From Tritrichomonas musculus (Eukaryota > Parabasalia > Tritrichomonadida > Tritrichomonadidae), in NCBI GenBank assembly GCA_039105265.1, contig JAPFFF010000006.1, positions 868,001 through 932,000 of the forward strand: 64,000 bases of DNA. Reading direction: 5' to 3'. Shown piece by piece: positions 18,999-29,716 of the stretch. The stretch's first letter is position 1. Each line of letters begins with the position of its first letter. Position numbers and translations under genes: made by a program. The notes under the pieces were generated by a model. That model was not told the origin of the DNA and did not search any database. It worked only from the letters and a program-made list of their open reading frames with translations.

Positions 18999-20036
18999 AT
19001 GAATCTTGATGAACTCATACAGAAGGCGCGTGTAACGCAAAACTTTACAGATCTCCGAAAGTATAGCGTTTATGGATATGGAACAAACAAACAACGACGT
19101 TCTGTATGGAGACTACTTCTTAATCTCCCAAAATCATATAATCCAACTATTATAGATACATCAATTACTAAAGAAGCCGTAGGAAAAGAAGTCCAGGTTA
19201 AAGCAGATGTTTTGCGAACCTTTAGTTCCATTCCATCTCCTGAATTTAAAGACCACAAACGAAATCAATTATATCGAGTTTTATTAACTGTACTTGAACG
19301 CAATCCACAACTTTCATACACACAAGGATTTCATGATATTGCATCAGTTGTTCTTACATTTGCTCGTGAACCTCTTGCTGTGCTAATTCTCGAAGCATTA
19401 TCACTCGGGCATTTAAAGCCCTTTTTAAGAGAAGATTTGTCAGGACTTGCATCAGCTCTCAATTTTGTGTTCCCTCTCCTCAAGTTAATTGATTCAGAAT
19501 TACACGATTTTATTGATTCAAACGATTTAGATTCATCATTTGCTACTTCCTACTTATTGACATTTTTTACACACAATGCATTAACTTTGAATGATGGTCT
19601 TCGATATCTTGACTTTTTCATTTCCTCACATCCTTTGATGACTGTTTATTCAGTTGTTACTTTGGTTTTCATGAAAAAGTCGTCCCTTATGATTCCTGAA
19701 GCTGATCCAGGCACATTAATGAATGGTTTTCATGATTTATTAGTTGATACAAATGTTGACGAAATCATACAAAAAAGCGTGGAGCTTTTTGAACGATATC
19801 CGCCATCATTCATTTTAAAAAATGACAAAAGTATCAGAATTTCAAAGAATTGCACATTTTTGGCCCCAAATGTGGAGTTCCCTTACTCATTTCCAGATTT
19901 TCCTTTTGTTGACAGATTTCCAAAGGATTTGTATGACAAAAGATTGAATGAATCTACATCGAATAATTTGATAAAGGGAATTTTGTCTGCTCTTGCAATT
20001 GCTGCTGCAATTGGAATGAGAATCGCTCTTATGTAA
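18999..20036 (+). CDS. TBC-domain Rab GTPase-activating protein, TBC1D20/Gyp8-like, tail-anchored
   Basis: The product is 345 residues. The TBC domain spans about 30-245. The arginine finger lies in VKADVLR (R73) and the glutamine finger in YTQGFHD (Q109), so it should be catalytically competent. The core segments SELHDFI and HPLMTVYSVV closely resemble TBC1D20. A single hydrophobic C-terminal span (about 325-345) fits a tail anchor, as in TBC1D20 and yeast Gyp8, which sit on ER membranes and inactivate Rab1/Rab2-type GTPases. Regulation is not evident. It stands alone between the tRNA and the TRAPP-like gene. Confidence 0.85.
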   Translation: MNLDELIQKARVTQNFTDLRKYSVYGYGTNKQRRSVWRLLLNLPKSYNPTIIDTSITKEAVGKEVQVKADVLRTFSSIPSPEFKDHKRNQLYRVLLTVLERNPQLSYTQGFHDIASVVLTFAREPLAVLILEALSLGHLKPFLREDLSGLASALNFVFPLLKLIDSELHDFIDSNDLDSSFATSYLLTFFTHNALTLNDGLRYLDFFISSHPLMTVYSVVTLVFMKKSSLMIPEADPGTLMNGFHDLLVDTNVDEIIQKSVELFERYPPSFILKNDKSIRISKNCTFLAPNVEFPYSFPDFPFVDRFPKDLYDKRLNESTSNNLIKGILSALAIAAAIGMRIALM

Positions 20037-20597
20037 TTAATTAATATTATTATTTGTTAATAAATTTTTAATATATTAAAATTGATTTTTCAATAATTCT
20101 TTTTTCTTAGCTATCAGATACAATAAGGATTAATGATTAATCATTAACATATTCTGAAGATCTATTTCAGAGTAAAATTTTAAGTAAACACAACAATCAA
20201 ATTTGATATAGGACAAACAATAAAAAAATAAATGATCTGAAGTAATTCATTAAGTATAAGCAGCAAATTATATTTTTTTAATGAAAGGATTAGCTTTTTT
20301 GATTTATTTAAAAAAAATATAAAAAAGATTTCCAAAATGAAAAAGATATTACTGATTCAATATAATAAGGTAGAATTTGAATAATGAAAAAAAGATAAAT
20401 TATACTTTGATAATGAAAGGATAAAGATTTATATTCATGAGTTTAAGATATAGATAATGCGTTGATAAAATCCCATATGGAAAACATGAAAGCCATCATT
20501 TCAAAACTTGAATCATACCAATATCTTAAAATAAAATAAATAGAAATCAATTTCTAAAATATAAATAACATTTATTAATATACAATATAATTAAATA
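20037..20597. other. convergent 3' intergenic region
   Basis: About 560 bp of AT-rich DNA between two genes that end here. No reading frame or repeat is recognisable. Confidence 0.5.
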
Positions 20598-23500
20598 TCA
20601 AATAACATTAACTTTTATCGGATAAGATCCTTTGACTGAATCGAAAGTTACATATTTAATTGTGAACGTAAATTTACCAGGATTTACGAAATAAAAAAGG
20701 AATTTAAAACAATTGTCACCATCATCATTAATTTTTTCTCTTTCTAACAAGCCATTCCACATTATCCCATTATCGGAATCTTCATAGATTCCAAGATCAA
20801 TCTTACATACTTTTACAGAAGCAAATTTAAAACAAACATTCAAACTCACTTTTCTTTTAGTTTGAATTTTGGCCAAATTTTCATTACTATCAATATAACA
20901 AAAAGAACAAATTGTTTGAGGTCGTTTAATTTCAACTTCTTTCAATAAACTCTCTGCAGGTAATGCACTGTTTAATGAAAGTTTGCCTTGACGGACTCCA
21001 CCTCGCTTCCACTTGAAGTTAAGAGATGCTTTGATAAATTCGGCCATATCAACACGAAGGTCTAGGAGTTTTCGTTGCTTGTTTGTTAGCTTTTGGCCGA
21101 GCTTAACTTCTTCACTTCGGGCAGCACTTATTTTCTGGGCACGATCTGCACAAATTGGTGGGTTTTCTATATCAGACTTTGCAATTGGGAGAATTAATGT
21201 GGTCGTTTCATTTCCTATAAAGAGTCCTTTTCTTGGCTTGCTCGAGAGAACACCCAAATAATTAAAATCATTATTATTTTCGTCGTCATTATCATCTTCT
21301 TCATCACTATTTCCATTATTATTTTTATCATCGCTAATTCTGCTGTTATCATTATCATTACTATCATCATCATTATTTTTGAAATTAATATCATCATCAC
21401 TGCTATCTTTACCATTATCATTATTATTATTACTACTATTACTATTATCTATTTTGCTGTTTTTATTATTTTTTATTTCATCATTATTTGAAAATTTTAT
21501 TTGATTATTTTCTATATTTTGATGCGATTTTGATGGGGAACTGAATGATGCTGTATAATGGAATGTTTCTTCTGTATTATTTTTTATATTGACTGCAACA
21601 AAAACAAACCTTGATTGATCAAAACGATTTTCAGGGAGATGATTGAGAAGGGATATTGATATTATATTTAGACCGAGGTTGACATTTATAGGCTGCTCAA
21701 CGTGACAAACTGCTTCATATGACTTATTCAAAGGAGTTTGCGCTACAACATCGAAAGATATTGATTCCATCTGCCTTACAATTTCAAAGTCAAGATTAAC
21801 AAGGATATTTTCTGAAGGAGGAATCACTTTTGAAATCTCGCTTTCATCGTAAATTTTGTGCATTTTATTCGTCAATTTCAAATAACTAGGATCAAATCTT
21901 AACGACAAATTATCAATTTCACAAGAGCCAGTATTAGTTATCCACATTCTTACTCTATAAACTTCACCATCATACAATTCAATAGTCTGTTTGATTGGCA
22001 ATTCAGTTCTTACTGAGAAAGAAGCAACACCATCAATTGCCTTAACTTTTAATGTATAAGGAAAAATGATCTTTTGAACACCGGAATAAATGACACAATC
22101 AACTGAATTTATGACAATTTCGCCTTCTTCAAAAGGCGTTAAACAGCAGACTAAAGTGTTGTTGGATTTAGCTTTTAAAGGACATGGATAATCTTCTGAT
22201 GAACAATGATTAGTTTTGGTACATGAAATAAAAACTGGCAAATCTAATGAGAATGAATTATATAAATCAAATTCAATACGAAATTGTGAACCAACTCCGA
22301 TCGCAATATTCGAAGCAGAAGAATCCAAATCAGTAATCGAACGATGAGGCTTTTTCTGAAGACAATTATAAAGGAAAATCGAATTCGATTGAGATTTTTC
22401 AATTGAATTAATTTCGATGATTTCAATTGATGGCGGAATTATTCGCGCATATGAAACTTTAAGACCAATATCGCATGGAATGCGAACATCGCCAATTGAC
22501 AGATCGATCATTTTCATGAATAAAAAATCTTGCTTTTCTTTGGGAAGAAAATCACCGATAGTAGAGAGAATCTTAAATATGACGCTACACTTTTCAAGAG
22601 GAAAAACAACTGATTTTAAAAGAATTTCTACCATCGGCTCGACTAAATTTTGAATTAATAATTGATTATTCGAACATTGGTTTTGTTCATATATAAATCG
22701 GATTCCCATTAATAGAAAATCAGCTTTTGCTCTAAATCGCAAAATTTTACTGATTTGATAGCATACCATCGGAATCTTTCGAATTTGACCAAGTCTTGAT
22801 ATATGAGCAATTAATTCTAGTCCATGATTCTGCATCAAGTCTTCATCATTCAGTTTTTCTAAGATAACGATACATTCGTCAATCAGAAATGTGATCGTTT
22901 TGTTATTAATAAAAGCGGTATTGCTCGCACTAATATTGCTATTACTACCATTACTGGCAGCTGTTAAAGTGTTGTTACTACTGTTAGACGTTGCTGATAT
23001 AGAAGCTGAATTATAAAAGAATGAAAAAATACGAAAACAACAATCAAGGGCTCTTAATGGCAAATTTTTCATGAAATAAGAAGCTGATAATGAAAATAAT
23101 AAAAGAATATCATTTTTTTCTTCCAATTCCCAATGATAAATGTTTGGGATACGGTCAAGCAGCTGATATTTTTTAGCGGTACCAGGATGCTCCATTTCAA
23201 GAATACCAAGGAGCTCATACATTTCTCCATATTTCTGATTATCAACATTTTTTTCATTTTCAAAGATTTTAATAGTCTCTGTAAAAATTTTAACTTTATC
23301 AGGTAAACTGCTACTCAAAAATGTGAGCGAAGCGCGTGGGATGGCTGAAACAGATTTGTTAGTTCTCATTTTTTTACGTGATGAAACGTTATCTGTAGTA
23401 ACGATTGCTGCAACATGATTTTGAATCGACTGAACAATCAATGGACATAAAAAATCTATAATGGACGATATTAAGTTTGATTCATTCTTATCATTTTTGT

Positions 23501-24002
23501 TGTCTAGAAAAAAAAAAAATAGCTGATCATCAGTTTTATATTTTTCAAAAATATCTCTGTTAACATTATTTCCATTGTTGCCGTAAGCAAAAATGAAATA
23601 ATGAAAAAAATGATTAGTATCTGATGAAATGGACAGAGTTTTAACATATTCTTGAAGACGAGGAATATCATTATTTAAGACACCATCGATAAAAACTATT
23701 ACAACAAACCATTTTAAAAATAAAAGAGAAGGTTCCAGTTGGAATCGAAAATGTATCTTTGAAAAATCGGATTCATCATTTAAAATAAAAATTGTAGAAC
23801 GAATTTCTTTTGGGAGTGGAACATTTTTAGATTGGCAAACTTGCTTTAAATCTGGATATTTATCAGAATCAAGAGAACAGTTGAATGATAAACAATGTAA
23901 GCCATTAAGAATATCGAAACTATTTCCACCGACGCGTCCAATCGGAAATATTATAATAGGAAGAGAAAGATCAACGTCAGTGGGTAGAAAACTAGTTTTC
24001 AT
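20598..24002 (-). CDS. TRAPPC9/Trs120-like TRAPP II subunit (probable)
   Basis: The product is 1134 residues. The N-terminal half is mixed alpha/beta then helical. Its TPR-like segment is around 240-330, with EMYELLGILEMEHPG and LLFSLSASYFMKNLPLRALDCC. The C-terminal half consists of beta-sandwich segments. One contains VGSQFRIEFDLYNSFSLDLP, followed by the L-TPFEEGEI and YSGV strands, a pattern of Trs120/TRAPPC9 immunoglobulin-like domains. TRAPP II acts as a Rab exchange factor complex at the Golgi. An Asn/Asp/Ser-rich acidic insert at about 840-915 interrupts one sandwich, and a Ser/Asn-rich loop lies near 340-370. The family call rests on architecture and scattered motifs. Confidence 0.6.
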   Translation of the reverse strand: MKTSFLPTDVDLSLPIIIFPIGRVGGNSFDILNGLHCLSFNCSLDSDKYPDLKQVCQSKNVPLPKEIRSTIFILNDESDFSKIHFRFQLEPSLLFLKWFVVIVFIDGVLNNDIPRLQEYVKTLSISSDTNHFFHYFIFAYGNNGNNVNRDIFEKYKTDDQLFFFFLDNKNDKNESNLISSIIDFLCPLIVQSIQNHVAAIVTTDNVSSRKKMRTNKSVSAIPRASLTFLSSSLPDKVKIFTETIKIFENEKNVDNQKYGEMYELLGILEMEHPGTAKKYQLLDRIPNIYHWELEEKNDILLLFSLSASYFMKNLPLRALDCCFRIFSFFYNSASISATSNSSNNTLTAASNGSNSNISASNTAFINNKTITFLIDECIVILEKLNDEDLMQNHGLELIAHISRLGQIRKIPMVCYQISKILRFRAKADFLLMGIRFIYEQNQCSNNQLLIQNLVEPMVEILLKSVVFPLEKCSVIFKILSTIGDFLPKEKQDFLFMKMIDLSIGDVRIPCDIGLKVSYARIIPPSIEIIEINSIEKSQSNSIFLYNCLQKKPHRSITDLDSSASNIAIGVGSQFRIEFDLYNSFSLDLPVFISCTKTNHCSSEDYPCPLKAKSNNTLVCCLTPFEEGEIVINSVDCVIYSGVQKIIFPYTLKVKAIDGVASFSVRTELPIKQTIELYDGEVYRVRMWITNTGSCEIDNLSLRFDPSYLKLTNKMHKIYDESEISKVIPPSENILVNLDFEIVRQMESISFDVVAQTPLNKSYEAVCHVEQPINVNLGLNIISISLLNHLPENRFDQSRFVFVAVNIKNNTEETFHYTASFSSPSKSHQNIENNQIKFSNNDEIKNNKNSKIDNSNSSNNNNDNGKDSSDDDINFKNNDDDSNDNDNSRISDDKNNNGNSDEEDDNDDENNNDFNYLGVLSSKPRKGLFIGNETTTLILPIAKSDIENPPICADRAQKISAARSEEVKLGQKLTNKQRKLLDLRVDMAEFIKASLNFKWKRGGVRQGKLSLNSALPAESLLKEVEIKRPQTICSFCYIDSNENLAKIQTKRKVSLNVCFKFASVKVCKIDLGIYEDSDNGIMWNGLLEREKINDDGDNCFKFLFYFVNPGKFTFTIKYVTFDSVKGSYPIKVNVI

Positions 24003-24362
24003 TAAATTTTACAATTTATTTGAATTTCAAATAAACTTTTTGTATATAACGAGATGGCAAATGGAACATTTTAGGAATAATCACAAGCAAATCTTGCACC
24101 ATTTTATATTATTACTAATCATTCATTGATATATATTTTTTATTTATTTTTCTGTGTTGTGATGGATAATGAAACCGAATATTTCGGACAAGAATGTATT
24201 CATAACATAATACCTTTTTACTAAACAATAACAGAATTCCAAAAGATATAACTAAAATCAACATTTTTAATGATATAAAAATGAATATATATTAAAAACA
24301 TGCAAATTCTTTAAGCTTTTAGATAATATATTATAAAAAAAAAAATAGAAATAATGAAAAAA
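24003..24362. other. intergenic DNA upstream of the TRAPPC9-like gene
   Basis: AT-rich, with no gene seen. TATAACGAGA (24046-24055) is the only GC-containing string near the start. I assign it no role. Confidence 0.45.
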
Positions 24363-24782
24363 TTAAATTTGATCTTCAGCACTTCCAACAAATGATGCTT
24401 CAATTTGATTTTTCGCGCTTTCGATATTTTTTTCTAATTTTGAATTTGGTTTTTTAACAATAGAACAAGCAATAACTGATCTAGAAACACCACAAAAACG
24501 TCCAAGAGCTGCGCGAGATGGAACAAAAATATATGGAACATTTTTATCTTCACAAAGAAGAGGTAAATGCAATACAATTTCAATTGGGTCTGCGTCTCCT
24601 GCGATAATTACAATTTCTGCAGTAGATCGATTTAATGTTTTTGTTACTTCATTTGCTCCTTTTCTTAATTGTTTATTACGCGAAGCTTCCGAAACAAGCT
24701 GAAGAAGTGCTGCTGTTAGGTTCTTATTGGCGAGTGGGTATGCTTTTGGAGAAACTTCTGATTGGGTCTCTTTTGTAGACAT
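24363..24782 (-). CDS. SNU13: SNU13/15.5K (NHP2L1) L7Ae-family RNA-binding protein
   Basis: The product is 139 residues. It closely follows the 15.5K family, with SPKAYPLANKNLT, the kink-turn-binding RKGANEVTKTLNRS, the LHLPLLCEDKNVPY segment, and ALGRFCGVSRSVIACSI. The protein binds K-turns in U4 snRNA and box C/D snoRNAs, so it serves both splicing and rRNA methylation in the nucleus. I chose ATG 24782; a TTG four codons upstream is unlikely as start. The conserved part starts immediately after MSTKETQSEV. The TAAACGGTCTC box lies 13-23 bases upstream, implying a very short 5' leader. Confidence 0.97.
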   Translation of the reverse strand: MSTKETQSEVSPKAYPLANKNLTAALLQLVSEASRNKQLRKGANEVTKTLNRSTAEIVIIAGDADPIEIVLHLPLLCEDKNVPYIFVPSRAALGRFCGVSRSVIACSIVKKPNSKLEKNIESAKNQIEASFVGSAEDQI

Positions 24783-24794
24783 TGTTATGACCAA

Positions 24795-24805
24795 GAGACC
24801 GTTTA
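24795..24805 (-). promoter_or_regulatory. TAAACGGTCTC box upstream of SNU13
   Basis: Read on the minus strand, this is identical to the RING-gene box. Its 5' end is 23 bases before the ATG. Such proximity suggests transcription begins within or just after the box; that is inference. Confidence 0.45.
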
Positions 24806-25236
24806 TTCTCTAATTTGAGAATTTTTAAAAACGTTAAATACAAATATTTTATGATATAGGAGTCAAAATATATATATATTCTAATAAAATAAAAACTTAT
24901 ATTTGAAAAATCTTTTCAATTAATTAATACATTGAAAAAATTCTTAAATTTTATTAAGATTTTTAACATTTTTGATTTTATTAAAATGAATTTGAATCAT
25001 AATGATTGAGATAATGAACAAGTATTCCAAATATCTCAAAATAATTATGTTTTTTTTTTTCTGACATATTTTTGAATAACATAATTACTAGAATTATTTT
25101 CATTCTGTATATTATTTTCATATTTATTTTCATTCGGTACAATGTACATTATATATAATATTTTTCAATTGAAAATTTTCAAAAGAATAAAAGCTTCTTT
25201 TCAAAATTGAAAAAAAAGACGTTCTAAATAAAAACA
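24806..25236. other. divergent intergenic region, SNU13 and AGC kinase
   Basis: AT-rich DNA separating divergent genes. A partial box, AAGACGTTCTA, at about 25216-25226 lies about 10 bases before the kinase ATG and shares the ACGTTCT core. Nothing else is recognised. Confidence 0.45.
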
Positions 25237-26559
25237 ATGGATTACATTAAATCTGGATGGTTAAAGAGGCATGATACATTTACCAAGTTATGGAAGCGCG
25301 TTTACTGCACACTTCAATCAAATATTTTTTCGGCTTATCTTGATGAGCAAATGAAGACAATTGATAAACAAATTCTTTTATCACCAGAAACAGAAATAAT
25401 TTTACTTCCATTTTCAAATAATCGCTTATTTTCAATTATTATTTCATCAAAGGAATCTTTAAATTTTGCTTGTGACTCCTCAATTGATTCAACTTCTTGG
25501 ATAACTTCACTCAAAAATCAATGTACTGAAGCTAACCAGTCAACGAATTGCTCATTATCAATCGATGACTTTATTATCATCTCAGTTATTGGAAGAGGGT
25601 ATTATGGAAAAGTAATGCTTGTTCAAAAACGGGATTCAGGTGAGCTTTATGCGCTTAAAACAATTCAAAAGAGTCGTTTAATTGAAAATGGCAAAGTTGA
25701 AACTGTTCTTAACGAACGAAACATACTTGCTAAAATCAAACATCCATTTATTACGGAAATGAAATTTGCATTTCAATCTTGTTCAAAGTTTTATTTAGGT
25801 CTCGAATATATTTCAGGAGGTGAACTTTTTTATCATATAGAAAAATGTGGCCCATTATCCTTATACGATTCAAAAATTTACATTGCTGAAATATCTTTAG
25901 CATTAGAACATTTACACAATAATGGAATAATATATCGTGATTTAAAACCAGAAAATATTCTACTTGATGAAACAGGTCATATTAAGCTTACCGATTTTGG
26001 TTTATCGAAAGAAGTTTCAGAAAATACAAATTCATTAAATGGGACAACTGAATATATGTCTCCTGAAATGCTAACTCAGCAAGAATATGGAATTGAAATT
26101 GACTTGTGGGCGCTAGGTATTTTATTATATGAGATGCTCACCGAGAAAACTCCATTTTATTCACAAAATCGAAATAAAATGATAACTGATATTATTAATT
26201 CTCCCCCTGATTTGATATCAATTCACGACAAAAAAGCAGCAAATTTGATCAAAAACCTTCTTATAAAAGATCCTAAAAAAAGATTTACAATTCAAGATGT
26301 TAAATCACACGTATTTTTTGCGGATATGGACTGGGAAATGGTCATGAATAAGAAATATCAACCTACCTTCATTCCATATTCAAAAAATCCCATGAACACG
26401 ACAAATTTTGATCCAAAGTTTACGACAGAATCCCCTATTGATTCATTAACTCATTCAATGTGCGATAATTTCCCGGGATTTTCTTTTATTGATGACGGCT
26501 TTAATCATCAAAATAATCTTGAAATATTTGGAAATGATAACATGATTGCTGAATATTGA
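25237..26559 (+). CDS. AGC-family protein kinase with N-terminal PH domain (Akt/PKB-like)
   Basis: The product is 440 residues. The PH domain (about 3-95) has GWLKRH and a conserved C-terminal Trp (W88). The kinase domain spans about 112-370. It has the glycine loop GRGYYGKV (119-126), catalytic Lys in ALK (K141), helix C Glu (E160), HRD-like YRDLKPEN (D235) and DFG (D253). The activation segment is SLNGTTEYMSPE, in which S266 sits where Akt has its PDK1-site threonine. The C-terminal hydrophobic motif FPGFSF (412-417) has Ser416 as phospho-acceptor. This is the layout of Akt: membrane recruitment by phosphoinositides and dual phosphorylation. It should be active. The replacement of the activation-loop Thr by Ser is a small oddity. 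Confidence 0.95.
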   Translation: MDYIKSGWLKRHDTFTKLWKRVYCTLQSNIFSAYLDEQMKTIDKQILLSPETEIILLPFSNNRLFSIIISSKESLNFACDSSIDSTSWITSLKNQCTEANQSTNCSLSIDDFIIISVIGRGYYGKVMLVQKRDSGELYALKTIQKSRLIENGKVETVLNERNILAKIKHPFITEMKFAFQSCSKFYLGLEYISGGELFYHIEKCGPLSLYDSKIYIAEISLALEHLHNNGIIYRDLKPENILLDETGHIKLTDFGLSKEVSENTNSLNGTTEYMSPEMLTQQEYGIEIDLWALGILLYEMLTEKTPFYSQNRNKMITDIINSPPDLISIHDKKAANLIKNLLIKDPKKRFTIQDVKSHVFFADMDWEMVMNKKYQPTFIPYSKNPMNTTNFDPKFTTESPIDSLTHSMCDNFPGFSFIDDGFNHQNNLEIFGNDNMIAEY

Positions 26560-26737
26560 TTTTTTAAATTTATGTTAATAAATACTTCTATCACATAACA
26601 TTATTCTTGAATTTTAATTCTAGATAATTAAAATAGGTTAATAACTAATAGGTAAATACCCCTATCATATAACATTTTTATTTAAAGATTTTATTTAAAA
26701 CCAAAATAACGATATGATATTTAAGTACATATGATGA

Positions 26738-29692
26738 TTAAACAGTATTGAAAACAAATCCTTCACATTGATATAAATTAAAAATTGGATGTGGAACAGA
26801 AGACTGGAAAATAAAAGATTTTGCTGAATAATTCTCAAGAAATTGAGTATTTTTTGGAATTGAATCATCTAAACATTTTTGCCTTAGTTCAGCAAATAGA
26901 GGTTTGGAATTTTCGTCGATATAATTATCAATCATAAATATAATAATATATCTTAATTCATCATTAATAATTAAATTCTGTTTTATAATTTCGCTAAAGA
27001 AATTTTGAAATGATCCTGTATCAATTTGTAATCCTGCAATAAATGATGTTAACTTGAGCAAAATTTCAGCTATATTATGATTAAGAGGTTCAAAATCACC
27101 CAAATTTAATTCGTTTGGCTTCATTTCTGACAATTGGCAGAAAAACTGAAGATAATCATTAGGAATAACAAATTGCTTAAAGAAAGATAATTCAAATAAA
27201 CGTGACATCAAATTAAAAAATAAAGCAGCATCTTCTGTTTGAAGGAAATAGGTTAAAAGATTTGGAACAAGTGAATTGCAAAAATCTTTCATTTCATCAA
27301 TAAGATAGTTGAAGAATTCTTGGTCTATATCATTAAATCTATATGAAACAAGATTAATTAAAGGAACTACCCATTCACCATATTCATGATCTCGGTCTGC
27401 ATTTTTTATTTCGTCAATATAAAATTTTGCCCATTCTTGGCAATTTGGTGCTTTTAATAATATATGCTTAACTAGTAAAAGAGATTCTTCTATAAATTCC
27501 CAATCATCTCCAAAATTCAATATAAATTTTACAAAATTTAATAATTTTTGTTGGTCAAAAGGAAAATCATTGAATAAGCTGATGATGTTTGCTATTCGTT
27601 TAACACTTTCTGAGTAAAAATTTTCTTTATAAGAATAATCTTTAGATTTTTTAAGTGCGTCTGAAATATCCATTTTTCCACCTAGAAATACTTGAAATCC
27701 TTCGCAATTAGGTATCAAGTTTTGGAAAAATATTTCACATTGGAATAGATAATTATTGAAAGTGTCTATTAAAAATTGAGGATTATTTATTTTGACAGAA
27801 ACAGCAACAGCAAACTCGTTAGCATCATTTGTTAAGCATAAAGGGTTATGCGATGTAATAAATAAGAACAATTCATTAAGTTGAGCTGGCAATTGATTTT
27901 GATCACCTATTTGACTTTGATCTAACAATTGATTCCGATTAAATAAATTAAAGGATAAATTGCACAAAAATGTAAATAAAATCGAACGATAAGGATGATT
28001 TTCATTATTGCATAAAATATAAATATTGTTGATGTCTTGATTGAAAATTCTAATTTGGTCATCATTTAAAATGCGAAAAGATTGAGTTATAAAATAATAG
28101 TAAGAGAAAATTAAGCACGGGGTATAAATATTTGAAAAGCTTTCTGAATTATTAAGTTTATCTTTAATAATATCAGAAAAAAAAGTAATAAGATTTACTA
28201 CTATTCTATTCAATATTTCACCCAAATTTGGTTGATTTTGCAAAAAAATTGATTTGCTATAAATACGAAGAACCTGAGATATTATAAATAAATGGATTTC
28301 TTTTTTCTTTGGAATCATATCTAAACTTTTGAGAAGATAATCATTAAAAGGCGACATTTTCTCTGAATTAAATGATAATGAAAGAAATCTTGCTAAACAC
28401 TGTCTTTTTGTTAAAAAGAAATTTTTTTCTTCAGATAAATCAACATCATAATTATCAAAATAAAAGTTGGATTGTGCATATTCGAGCTCTTCCATTTCTT
28501 CCCGAGAAAAAGAAGCAAAAGTCATTATAAAATGCGCATAATAAACTAATTCTTTTTGATCTGAGGTTAAACGTTTTAATAATGAATGAAAATTCATGCA
28601 AACCAATTTTATTAATGAAAAAGAACATGCAAAATTCGAAAATCTTGAAAGAATAACTCCATTCCGATAAAAATAATGAATTATCTGAGGTACAAATGGA
28701 TTCTTAATAGAAAAAGTAAGTGGAATACCTCGTGAATCATCTACGCTTAGGGCTGGCCCGAAAGAGGTATAGAAGAAAAGCAATATATGATTTATTATTT
28801 TTATATGGTTATTAAAGTTAAATACTACTTTATTTTCTTGACAGTATTTCATTTTCTGTATACAACTTGAAAGGAAATTACTAATTAATATAAAAAAATG
28901 ATCAAATGATATTTCAGACATAAGTATAATTTTTTGCAAATGATTTATGAGCTTTCTAAATATATTTTCATATATTAATAAATTGAGATCATTATCTAAA
29001 TCGCACTGTGGAAGATCTTTAAGATATTCTGCAATCAGCATAATGATTTTTTGATGAACAAAGCCTTTTATATTTTCACCAGATAAAGCATTGTAAAAAT
29101 AAAATGATATTATAATATGATGTTGCGTAAAATGATCATTATTCAACAAGAAAAATACATAATCATTAAAAAGATCTACTGCATCTTCAATAACGATGTT
29201 AAGTGAATTGAATGATGAAAAGAGAAGTTCAAATTTTTTAATATCGTTAGTCATTTGAAACTCTTGAGCTGCTAACGGAAGAAAATACAATATTTTATCT
29301 GATATTGATGAATTGATCAATTTCATATCCTCACTATTGAGATGTATAATTAGTTCCGAATTTTGAGTTAACATTTTATTGAAAAACGCAATTACAATAT
29401 CTAACAACTTTAAGAACTGTTGATTTCCATTAACCATACCTTCATAGATCATTTGCAAGAGAAAAAAAACTGTATCAATTGGATTATTTAAGAGTTTATC
29501 ATGGCATTCATGGTTTATTTCTGGATGCTCAGAAGAAAAAGATCCAAGGAAACATTCCAAAAAAGTTTCAGGAATTGTAGAATAGTTTTCTGGCATCTGA
29601 TATTCCTTTTTTGAATTATACATTTTTGAAAAATGAAATGAATTTGAGATAAAATTTTGTCTCATTTTCGTTTTCTGAAAATTTTGTCTCAT
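26738..29692 (-). CDS. importin/exportin-like alpha-solenoid protein (tentative)
   Basis: The product is about 984 residues and almost entirely helical. The N-terminal segment, from IPETFLECFLGSFSSEHPEINHECHDKLLNNPID to LLQMI, resembles the first repeats of importin-beta-type receptors. The segment DDWEFIEESLLLVKHILLKA followed by WVVPLI resembles the C-terminal part of the importin-7/8 group. Those proteins carry cargo through nuclear pores under RanGTP control. The identification is by pattern and remains weak. The start is uncertain: ATG 29692 is the first in frame after an upstream stop. The first residues are a duplicated MRQNF made by a 27-bp tandem repeat (29647-29700), so ATG 29665 or the later MPENY start is also plausible. 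GAACGTTTTAG lies about 95 bases upstream. Confidence 0.4.
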   Translation of the reverse strand: MRQNFQKTKMRQNFISNSFHFSKMYNSKKEYQMPENYSTIPETFLECFLGSFSSEHPEINHECHDKLLNNPIDTVFFLLQMIYEGMVNGNQQFLKLLDIVIAFFNKMLTQNSELIIHLNSEDMKLINSSISDKILYFLPLAAQEFQMTNDIKKFELLFSSFNSLNIVIEDAVDLFNDYVFFLLNNDHFTQHHIIISFYFYNALSGENIKGFVHQKIIMLIAEYLKDLPQCDLDNDLNLLIYENIFRKLINHLQKIILMSEISFDHFFILISNFLSSCIQKMKYCQENKVVFNFNNHIKIINHILLFFYTSFGPALSVDDSRGIPLTFSIKNPFVPQIIHYFYRNGVILSRFSNFACSFSLIKLVCMNFHSLLKRLTSDQKELVYYAHFIMTFASFSREEMEELEYAQSNFYFDNYDVDLSEEKNFFLTKRQCLARFLSLSFNSEKMSPFNDYLLKSLDMIPKKKEIHLFIISQVLRIYSKSIFLQNQPNLGEILNRIVVNLITFFSDIIKDKLNNSESFSNIYTPCLIFSYYYFITQSFRILNDDQIRIFNQDINNIYILCNNENHPYRSILFTFLCNLSFNLFNRNQLLDQSQIGDQNQLPAQLNELFLFITSHNPLCLTNDANEFAVAVSVKINNPQFLIDTFNNYLFQCEIFFQNLIPNCEGFQVFLGGKMDISDALKKSKDYSYKENFYSESVKRIANIISLFNDFPFDQQKLLNFVKFILNFGDDWEFIEESLLLVKHILLKAPNCQEWAKFYIDEIKNADRDHEYGEWVVPLINLVSYRFNDIDQEFFNYLIDEMKDFCNSLVPNLLTYFLQTEDAALFFNLMSRLFELSFFKQFVIPNDYLQFFCQLSEMKPNELNLGDFEPLNHNIAEILLKLTSFIAGLQIDTGSFQNFFSEIIKQNLIINDELRYIIIFMIDNYIDENSKPLFAELRQKCLDDSIPKNTQFLENYSAKSFIFQSSVPHPIFNLYQCEGFVFNTV

Positions 29693-29700
29693 TTTAGGTT
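29647..29700. repeat. 27-bp tandem duplication at the importin-like gene start
   Basis: AAAATTTTGTCTCATTTTCG and following bases occur twice in a row with small changes at the end. The unit duplicates an in-frame ATG codon, giving two alternative MRQNF starts. Confidence 0.75.
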
Positions 29701-29716
29701 TTGAGAAACCGCTCAA

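Noticed and set aside
24046-24055. TATAACGAGA as a Myb site before the TRAPPC9-like gene
   Set aside because: A single short match in AT-rich DNA, with no second site or conserved spacing.
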